Below, one piece after another: positions 1 to 4,655 of a DNA stretch of 5,090 nt. The position numbers and the translations under genes were made by a program. Every line of letters starts with the position of its first letter. Position 1 is the stretch's first letter. Under the pieces are notes generated by a model that was given only the letters and a program-made list of their open reading frames with translations, was not told the origin of the DNA and ran no database searches. The DNA comes from Endomicrobiia bacterium (lineage in GTDB: Bacteria; Elusimicrobiota; Endomicrobiia; Endomicrobiales; Endomicrobiaceae), in assembly GCA_025998475.1 (NCBI GenBank), contig BNVZ01000098.1, positions 1 to 5,090 on the forward strand. The letters are read 5' to 3'.

Positions 1-168
1 AAAAAGCTGACAAAAGAAGATAAGGAGTTAAATAGAAAGATTTATCAGATGATTATAGTAGAAAACATTAAAGTATTTGTTAAAAGGTTCAAAATAGTAC
101 AGAATAGATATAGAAACCGTAAAAGACCCTTTGGACTGCGATTTAACTCAGGGTTCAGGTATTTGTAA
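1..168 (+). CDS. Transposase C-terminal fragment, IS5-family type (5' truncated by window edge)
   Basis: An open frame enters from the left edge and ends at TAA 166-168, giving 55 residues. The end of the protein, with RYRNRKRPFGLRFNSGFRYL, closely matches the basic C-terminus of IS5-family DDE transposases (the RNRRKRFGLRFN type of ending). Glu21 in IIVENIKVFVKRFK, followed by Lys28, fits the E(6)K part of the Y(2)R(3)E(6)K signature, so Glu21 would be the third catalytic acidic residue. The Arg expected four residues before Glu is Met17, and the Tyr position is Ile14, so the copy may be inactive. It would cut and rejoin the ends of its own element. The stop lies about 20 bases before a probable right terminus at 188-202. 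The N-terminal and central parts lie outside the window, so intactness cannot be judged. Confidence 0.8.
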   Translation, partial: KKLTKEDKELNRKIYQMIIVENIKVFVKRFKIVQNRYRNRKRPFGLRFNSGFRYL

Positions 169-187
169 TCTTGAATTTAACACTTAG

Positions 188-202
188 TTGCGCAAGGAAG
201 TC
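188..202 (+). mobile_element. Probable right terminal inverted repeat of the IS5-family element
   Basis: TTGCGCAAGGAAGTC lies just downstream of the transposase stop and is followed by TAA (203-205), which would fit the TNA target duplication known for several IS5-family groups. Its reverse complement, GACTTCCTTGCGCAA, resembles the left-end-like GACCTCTTGCAAAA at 3380-3393 apart from one substitution and small gaps. The matching left end of this same copy is outside the window, so the boundary is inferred. Confidence 0.5.
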
Positions 203-237
203 TAATATAGATAAAGTAGCATTGTTGCCAGCATGTT

Positions 238-311
238 GCCCGGTTAGCTCAGTTGGTTAGAGTACTTCCTTGACATGGAAGGGGTCAGAAGTTCGAGTCT
301 TCTACCGGGCA
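238..311 (+). tRNA. tRNA-Val (anticodon GAC)
   Basis: All cloverleaf parts are visible. The acceptor stem GCCCGGT (238-244) pairs fully with ACCGGGC (304-310), and A311 is the discriminator. The D arm is GCTC/GAGT around AGTTGGTTA. The anticodon stem CTTCC/GGAAG encloses the loop TTGACAT, giving anticodon GAC, which reads the valine codon GUC (and GUU by wobble). The variable loop is GGGTC. The T arm is AGAAG/CTTCT around TTCGAGT. CCA is not encoded (TTT follows) and must be added by a nucleotidyltransferase. The gene starts 35 bases after the inferred IS right end, so an insertion lies close to its promoter region. No clear promoter or terminator is seen. Confidence 0.97.
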
Positions 312-553
312 TTTAAGCGCATTCTAAAGTATTGGCAAGATGATAATTTTAGTAGTTTTCATCGATGGAAATATTAATAATTTAGAGTTACCAACTACTA
401 TCAACTCTTATCTAAGTTTAATCACTCTCTGCTTACAATTTGCCTACAATTTTAGTTTAGGTTCTTAATGAGGTAGAATTTGTAGATGCTTTCGTGTGTA
501 GTTTTGCAAAAAATCTAATACATAAGTTAGTTGGCTATAGGATAAGGAAAAAA
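312..553. other. Intergenic stretch without a convincing gene
   Basis: About 240 bases between the tRNA and the DUF4416 gene contain no open frame with coding character on either strand. Two things stand out. One is a short near-direct repeat, TTACAATTT and CTACAATTTT, around 434-452. The other is an IS-end-like motif at 502-521, listed separately. A possible -10 box TAGAAT (474-479) has only a weak -35 (TTTAGT, 451-456), so promoter assignment for the downstream genes is tentative. Confidence 0.5.
502..521 (+). mobile_element. Degraded IS-end-like motif (right-end orientation)
   Basis: TTTTGCAAAAAATCTAATAC differs from the reverse complement of the end-like motif at 3375-3394 (TTTTGCAAGAGGTCTAATAC) only by three G-to-A differences in the central GAGG. 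The flanking eight bases on each side are identical. It reads as a decayed right terminus of the IS type seen at 188-202. No transposase remnant was found beside it, so it may be a solo end or a short non-autonomous relic. Confidence 0.45.
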
Positions 554-1087
554 ATGGGAATTATATGTGCACCTAAAAAAGCGAAATTATTTTGCGGAAT
601 AATTTTTTCAAATGAAGAAATAAAACAAAAATCTTTTGCAATGCTTGAAGAAAAACTTGGCGCAATCGATTTTGTAAGCGGTGTTATCCCATTTGATTTT
701 TCAAGTTATTATAATCTTGAAATGGGTGATAATTTAAAACGCTTTTGGATTTCGTTTGAGAAATTAATTTATTCTGGAGGTCTTGCGGAAATAAAGGTTT
801 TTACAAATTCCATAGAGGACGATTTTGCTGTAAATAATAAAAGACAAATAAATATAGACCCGGGATATATAACTCCGGCAAATGTCATTCTTGCTACAAC
901 GAAAGATTACAGTCACAGAATTTATCTTGATAAAGGTATTTATGGCGAGGTTACAATGATATATAAGGAAAACAGATACAAAAAACTTCCGTGGTCATAT
1001 CCTGATTATTTATCTGACGCGATGGCGATATTTCTTTTAAAAGCACGCACAGATCTTATGAAACAGTTAAGAACAAAGAGGGTTTGA
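554..1087 (+). CDS. DUF4416 family protein (177 aa), function unknown
   Basis: The product carries the hallmarks of the DUF4416 family: KLFCGIIFS near the N-terminus (residues 11-19), PFDFSSYY followed by EMG (46-53 on), INIDPGYI (99-106), [19 protein letters not shown] (114 on) and LPWSYPDY (145-152). The family's biochemical role is not known to me. The conserved His, Asp and aromatic residues look like a binding or active site, but that is inference. The frame is open further upstream to a GTG at 494, but ATG 554 is preferred. It has AAGGA five bases upstream, the family normally begins shortly before the KLF motif, and 177 residues fits usual family size. The extra 20 residues would also come from the IS-end-like sequence at 502-521. 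The stop TGA (1085-1087) shares its last base with the ATG of the next gene, implying one operon and coupled translation. No lesions are seen. Confidence 0.88.
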   Translation: MGIICAPKKAKLFCGIIFSNEEIKQKSFAMLEEKLGAIDFVSGVIPFDFSSYYNLEMGDNLKRFWISFEKLIYSGGLAEIKVFTNSIEDDFAVNNKRQINIDPGYITPANVILATTKDYSHRIYLDKGIYGEVTMIYKENRYKKLPWSYPDYLSDAMAIFLLKARTDLMKQLRTKRV

Positions 1088-2175
1088 TGTTTATCTTAGC
1101 AGGTATAGTGTGTTTAATACCATATATTTATATTGTCTGGCGTATAAATTCAGGATTAGATATTTGCCATCCTTACCGCGCGTATTTGTATATTGTTTTT
1201 ACCATTATTGGAATTGCAAGTATTTTTTTGTTCGTTAATAGTCATCACGAAATGCCGTTTATATCTGTGATAGGACCTTTAGGTTATATGGGTATCGGTA
1301 TAGGACAAATATTGTTCTCTTTTCTTTTGATAAGCGACATATTAAATCTTTTTAATTTAATATTTAAGATCAAAAAATTCAGGTATTATTCAACTTTGAC
1401 AGCCGTAGTTTTAGGTATAGCAGCTTTAATACTATCTACATTAAATTTCGCTTTTATTTTAAGTGTAAAAGAAATAAAAATAAAAGTTTCTAATCTTGAT
1501 GTTAACTCTTTAACAATATTGCAACTTTCAGATATACACATCAATCAGTTCACTTCGCAAAAAATCATGAATAAAATTTTTGATCAAGTTATGGTGCTTA
1601 AACCAGATATGATAGTTATTACAGGCGATGTGATAGATATAAATATTGATAAAGATAATAAGTATCTAGATTATGGCTTTGGAAAATTAAAAGCAAAATA
1701 TGGCGTTTTTGCCGTTACCGGAAACCATGAATATCATACAGGCGCTAACAGTTATTTTTCAATGCTTCAAAAATTAGGATTTAAGGCTCTTCAAAATGAA
1801 AGTACTCTAGTTGATAGTTTAGTTAATGTTGCTGGAATAAATGACAATGATTATAAAAATCCCGCAAACATTTCAAAATCTTTGAAAGGCGTTAATAAAA
1901 ATTATCCTGTAATTTTTTTAAGCCATCATCCTGAATCTTTTGACGAATCTGCAAAACAAGGTGTAAAGATAATACAGCTTTCAGGTCATACGCATGCTGG
2001 GCAAATTCCTCCTGTTGAAATAGCTAGAAAGTATTTTATGAAATACAATTACGGCTTGTATCATAACAATGGTTCAGTTATGTATGTAACTTCAGGGACA
2101 CGTCTATGGGGACCGCCTATGAGATTGTTAAGTACAAGTGAAATTGCTGTGATAACATTAGAAAGGAGTATGTAG
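1087..2175 (+). CDS. Membrane-anchored calcineurin-like metallophosphoesterase (YkuE/YaeI-type), 362 aa
   Basis: The N-terminal third holds about four hydrophobic helices (roughly residues 1-20, 29-51, 57-89 and 100-127), which anchor the protein in the inner membrane. The rest is a two-metal phosphoesterase domain with its motifs in order: LSDIHIN (Asp149, His151), GDVID (Gly180, Asp181), GNHE (212-215), SHHP (279-282) and GHTHAGQ (300-306). All expected metal ligands are present, so the enzyme should be active. Relatives include E. coli YaeI, Bacillus YkuE and the chlamydial LpxG, which cleaves UDP-diacylglucosamine in lipid A synthesis. A phospholipid or lipid A precursor substrate is plausible but inferred. 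ATG 1087 was chosen over the TTG immediately before it because AGAGG at 1077-1081 is well spaced and ATG overlaps the previous stop (TGATG). It ends 10 bases from the stop of the convergent transglycosylase gene. Confidence 0.92.
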   Translation: MFILAGIVCLIPYIYIVWRINSGLDICHPYRAYLYIVFTIIGIASIFLFVNSHHEMPFISVIGPLGYMGIGIGQILFSFLLISDILNLFNLIFKIKKFRYYSTLTAVVLGIAALILSTLNFAFILSVKEIKIKVSNLDVNSLTILQLSDIHINQFTSQKIMNKIFDQVMVLKPDMIVITGDVIDINIDKDNKYLDYGFGKLKAKYGVFAVTGNHEYHTGANSYFSMLQKLGFKALQNESTLVDSLVNVAGINDNDYKNPANISKSLKGVNKNYPVIFLSHHPESFDESAKQGVKIIQLSGHTHAGQIPPVEIARKYFMKYNYGLYHNNGSVMYVTSGTRLWGPPMRLLSTSEIAVITLERSM

Positions 2176-2182
2176 CCAACTA

Positions 2183-2199
2183 ACTTTATCGGTTAAAGT
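2183..2199. terminator. Weak AT-rich hairpin between convergent genes
   Basis: ACTTTA (2183-2188) pairs with TAAAGT (2194-2199) around a five-base loop. A looser outer pairing of CCAACTAA (2177-2184) with TTCTAATTGG further right is possible. The hairpin sits exactly in the junction of the two convergent genes and includes the minus-strand stop codon. It is short, lacks a GC-rich stem and has no clean T run, so a terminator role is only a possibility. Confidence 0.2.
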
Positions 2200-3337
2200 A
2201 TTTTCTAATTGGTCTTATTACAATCACCTGTCCTGGCTTTAGACGTTTTTGTTTTGTCAAGGTTGGATTATCCTTGTAGATTTCTTTAGGTGTAACTTTA
2301 TACTTAGCGGCAATTTCTTCAATATATTCCCCTCTTGCAACTTTGTGTTTTACAAACTCTGGTGAAGGATTCAAATCTTTTACCAGCGCTATATTTTTTT
2401 TAAATTTTTCTTTACTCCCATAGGGGATTTTTAATTCAAAGTTAGGATACCCATGAGGTGTGCACCATGCTTTTAAATCAGGGTTAAGTCTTCTAATTTC
2501 TTCAATGGTTGTTTCTGCGCATTGAGCAACGATTTTTAAATCTATTATTTTATTTGTTGTATATTTGTCATAATTTAAAGGTTTTGCGTATTTTAAATCT
2601 CCAAAACCGTATTTCTTAAGATTATTACCTATTGTTACGACAGCTTTAAATTGGTAAAGGCAATTTTGCGTTTTTTTAGGTATGACGTTTTTCGAAACCA
2701 ATTCAGAAATGGTTGACGTGTTAGAAAACTTCATATCGCGGGCAAGCTTGCATTCCCCTCTGTTGTAAGCAACAAGGGCTAAATCCCAGTTATTATTGAA
2801 CATGGCGTAGAGCCGTTTTAAATATAAGCAAACTGCTTTTGTAGATTTTTCAGGGTCTTTTCTTTCGTCTATCCAACAGTTTATTTGCAGTCCCAGAGAT
2901 CTTCCTGTTTGTGCCATAATCTGCCACAATCCCACTGCGCCCGCGCTTGAAACATCATTTAAATCATAATGACTTTCAATTACGGGTAAGTAAAACAGTT
3001 CTTCGGGAAGATTAAAATCTCTTAATGTTTTTAAAATGATATCTTTGTAAGCTCCGCTTCTTTCAAGAGCATTTTTGATTGTTTTGTTGTAAGAGTAAGC
3101 AGAAATATATTTTTCTACAATAGAACTATCTTTAGCTTTCATAACAAAGGATGCATTTGATGTGGGTTTTATTATTTGTGCTGTCAGATGCTTGTTTTCT
3201 TTAACAGGTATCGGTAATGATGAGGAATAAGCATCAGCAGGGTTGCTATGTTTGCTTAAACTGTCGTTATGCTCTTGTGCATATAAAAATCGACATGAAA
3301 ATATAAGTAATAGAAATAAGAGTTTATATGTGTACAC
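2186..3337 (-). CDS. MltD-like lytic transglycosylase with LysM domain, 383 aa, secreted
   Basis: Family knowledge: such enzymes cleave the MurNAc-GlcNAc bond of peptidoglycan to form 1,6-anhydro ends during wall remodelling. Visible here are a hydrophobic signal peptide (residues 4-20), probably cut near YAQ (19-21), and an SLT domain at about 95-205. That domain has the catalytic Glu121 in PVIESHYD, the S-x-GA-x-GLWQ motif (131-139) and AYNRG (190-194). A weak LysM-like segment lies at about 264-305, and a clear C-terminal LysM at about 329-375 (HKVARGEYIEEIAAKYKV, then LKPGQVIVI). Cys15 in IFSC is a poor lipobox because of the Phe, so a soluble periplasmic enzyme is more likely, although E. 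coli MltD is a lipoprotein. The start is GTG 3335-3337, chosen because it gives the signal peptide and no in-frame ATG precedes it. No Shine-Dalgarno is seen, and an extended -10 box lies immediately upstream. Confidence 0.92.
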   Translation of the reverse strand: MYTYKLLFLLLIFSCRFLYAQEHNDSLSKHSNPADAYSSSLPIPVKENKHLTAQIIKPTSNASFVMKAKDSSIVEKYISAYSYNKTIKNALERSGAYKDIILKTLRDFNLPEELFYLPVIESHYDLNDVSSAGAVGLWQIMAQTGRSLGLQINCWIDERKDPEKSTKAVCLYLKRLYAMFNNNWDLALVAYNRGECKLARDMKFSNTSTISELVSKNVIPKKTQNCLYQFKAVVTIGNNLKKYGFGDLKYAKPLNYDKYTTNKIIDLKIVAQCAETTIEEIRRLNPDLKAWCTPHGYPNFELKIPYGSKEKFKKNIALVKDLNPSPEFVKHKVARGEYIEEIAAKYKVTPKEIYKDNPTLTKQKRLKPGQVIVIRPIRKYFNR

Positions 3338-3344
3338 AAGAGGT

Positions 3345-3353
3345 ATTATAGCA
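3345..3353 (-). promoter_or_regulatory. Extended -10 promoter of the transglycosylase gene
   Basis: On the minus strand TGCTATAAT is a perfect extended -10 element (TGn plus TATAAT, the hexamer at 3350-3345). No good -35 is present at the expected distance (ACTTAG around 3373-3368), which is typical of extended -10 promoters. Transcription would begin around 3338-3337, at the GTG start itself, giving a leaderless or nearly leaderless mRNA. This agrees with the missing ribosome binding site. The start point is inferred. Confidence 0.55.
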
Positions 3354-3374
3354 CACTATTAAAAAATCTAAGTG

Positions 3375-3394
3375 TATTAGACCTCTTGCAAAAT
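3375..3394 (+). mobile_element. IS5-family left-end-like motif next to the transglycosylase promoter
   Basis: GTATTAGACCTCTTGCAAAA contains GACCTCTTGCAAAA, which looks like the left terminus of IS5-family elements, preceded by TTA as a possible TNA duplication. It mirrors the right-end-like motifs at 188-202 and 502-521. No transposase N-terminus follows: all frames just downstream are interrupted and lack a start. It is therefore best read as a solo or decayed end. Confidence 0.5.
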
Positions 3395-3813
3395 TACATA
3401 CAACAAATCTCATAATTACAAATTCCAAAGTGGGTAACAGACATAAATTTTCTGTCAGAGCGCGGAAAAAGAAAAAGAGCCAAGACAGACAAAGAGATAT
3501 ATTCAGATTGTCAAATGGAGCGGTGGAAACAGATTGAAGAACTGATTGTGTAAAGTTGCCTTTGCTTTTACCTTATCAAAGGGACTTTACACAATCTGAA
3601 TTTGGTTTTTTTAAGGGATTGATTTAAAGGATTTAAAGAAACTTTTTAAGGTTTAAGAGCTTTGAAGCCGTACAAATCTTACGCAAATGTTGCATAGATA
3701 TTTAACAACTTTTTTGTTATTGTGACAAAATTTGATACGAGATTCTACAAAGATTTGACAGATAAGATTTTAATGTGATGCACATAACTCAAGGAAGATC
3801 ACAAAAGACTTGA
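3395..3813. other. Non-coding or decayed stretch without an identifiable gene
   Basis: About 420 bases contain only short interrupted frames. One from about 3457 encodes roughly 30 mostly basic residues and ends at TGA 3543. Another from about 3700 includes FDTRFYKDLTDKIL and ends soon after. Neither is recognisable. The one strong structure is the inverted repeat at 3544-3596, listed separately. No tRNA, CRISPR array or known RNA was recognised. Given the pseudogenes downstream, this is probably decayed coding sequence mixed with mobile-element debris. Confidence 0.4.
3544..3596. repeat. Imperfect inverted repeat with IS256-end-like arms
   Basis: The left arm GATTGTGTAAAGTTGCCTTTG (3544-3564, shown here as one 21-base arm in two parts: GATTGTGTAAAGT then TGCCTTTG) pairs with CAAAGGGACTTTACACAATC (3577-3596). 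Thirteen outer and six inner base pairs are perfect, separated by a small internal loop (TG against G), with a 12-base hairpin loop. The outer GATTGTGTAAA resembles the termini of IS256-family (Mutator-like) elements, so the structure could be two such ends brought together by internal deletion. Seven Ts start at 3606, nine bases past the stem, so an intrinsic terminator is a weaker alternative. ATTCAGATTGT also occurs at 3501-3511 and, inverted, at 3591-3601. Confidence 0.6.
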
Positions 3814-4077
3814 AAGCAGAGGATCAAAGACTTAAAAAGTAAATCCAGTGTTAAGGACTCCACGTTAATTGTCCGAAGATGAAACTTTGAAAGTTTTAAG
3901 TTTAGTCAAAGAGAAATTATTGCAGATAGTTATAGTTTTGTTCTTAGGAGTTTGAAGGTCAGTTTACAAGAAAAAGATTTTAAGGAAAAAATAAGGGAAG
4001 AGAGAGTAAAAATGGAGAACTTTGGGAAAACATAGAGAGAAAAAAAGAGAGCACTAAGAGCGCAGAAAAGAGAGAGA
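3814..4077 (+). pseudogene. Possible decayed gene remnant upstream of the lipoprotein pseudogene
   Basis: One frame runs for 88 codons from 3814 to a TGA at 4075-4077, interrupted only by TGA 3880-3882 and TAG 4033-4035. Its middle part reads like real protein: FSQREIIADSYSFVLRSLKV followed by a charged helical stretch KEKIREERVKMENFGKT, then basic REKKRALRAQKRER. The final stop falls five bases before the ATG of the next pseudogene, the spacing expected in an operon. Another short frame just upstream (ITKDLKAEDQRLKK) may belong to the same gene through a frameshift. I do not recognise the family. The alternative is purine-rich noncoding sequence that happens to have few stops. Confidence 0.35.
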
Positions 4078-4082
4078 TGATA

Positions 4083-4540
4083 ATGAAAAGAACGATAGGA
4101 TTAGTAGCGATACTGATGATAAGTTCGTGAGATAAAAAGAATGCTTCTCTTGTAAACAGAAGGCGTGCTACTCCAGAGAGAATAGAAGAAATAAATGAAG
4201 CACAAAGAGCAGAAACAGAAGAAAAAGGCAAAGAAAAAGAAAAAGACAAAAATAAAGACGAATTGTTTCAAGACAGCAATGTTATAAAATTAAAAATCCA
4301 ACAGCGTTTAAATTTTTGATAAGTTATGATAGAACAATCTTCAAGGGTAACAAGTTAAAACTTCCCCTCAAAGAAGTAACCCAAGATTTACGAATTGAAT
4401 ATAAAAGAACAGGCGATATGGTCAAAACCTTCAAAATAGCTTTTAAAGAATTAAATGGATACAAGATTAACGAACACTATAATTTAAAAGTAGACTTAAT
4501 CAAAGAAAATAAACAATATTTTGTCACAGCTCAAGCGTAG
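4083..4540 (+). pseudogene. Decayed lipoprotein gene: nonsense codon at the lipobox cysteine plus a frameshift
   Basis: ATG 4083, with AGAGAGAG upstream, opens a classic lipoprotein signal MKRTIGLVAILMISS. TGA (4128-4130) then stands exactly where the lipobox Cys is expected (ISS-C), one base from TGT or TGC. The same frame continues for 62 residues as DKKNASLVNRRR and a highly charged Glu/Lys-rich linker, to TGA 4317-4319. A second frame, open from 4256 to TAG 4538-4540, supplies the apparent C-terminal domain (NPTAFKFLISYDRTIFKGNK on to KENKQYFVTAQA), which looks beta-rich. Restoring one base in the A-rich stretch at about 4272-4297 would join them into a protein of about 150 residues. From a TTG or ATA near 4316 the last part alone gives 74 residues without a Shine-Dalgarno, so independent expression is doubtful. 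Function and family are not recognised. Confidence 0.55.
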
Positions 4541-4655
4541 TTTAAGAAACAAACAGATTACCACAGAGTTAGCATTGTTAGCTTAGTTTTGTCATTTGAT
4601 AACTACAAATTACTTCGCGTAAAAATCTCTTAACAGCTTATAACCTTAATTTCAA
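4541..4655. other. Intergenic region between two convergent genes
   Basis: AT-rich spacer between the lipoprotein pseudogene and the J-domain gene. GTTAGC occurs twice close together (near 4569 and 4578). No GC-rich hairpin with a T run is visible on either strand, so no terminator is called. Confidence 0.4.

Noticed and set aside
171..216. Promoter for tRNA-Val (TTGAAT or TTGCGC with TATAGAT-like sequence)
   Set aside because: No pair of -35 and -10 hexamers has a proper spacing.
238..521. Attachment site of an integrated element at the tRNA-Val gene
   Set aside because: No direct repeat of the tRNA 3' end and no integrase gene were found in the window.
494..553. N-terminal extension of the DUF4416 protein from GTG 494
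   Set aside because: It has no ribosome binding site, the extra residues precede the family's normal start and they overlap an IS-end-like motif. ATG 554 has a good Shine-Dalgarno.
1084..1086. TTG as the start of the metallophosphoesterase
   Set aside because: The ATG directly after it is better spaced from AGAGG and forms the usual TGATG overlap.
3980..4249. 89-residue minus-strand frame rich in Ser, Phe and Leu
   Set aside because: It is the complement of the purine-rich Glu/Lys stretch of the lipoprotein pseudogene. It is low in complexity and has no ribosome binding site, so it is a composition shadow.
4541..4655. Shared terminator between the convergent pseudogenes
   Set aside because: Only three- to four-base pairings are possible and no T run is properly placed.
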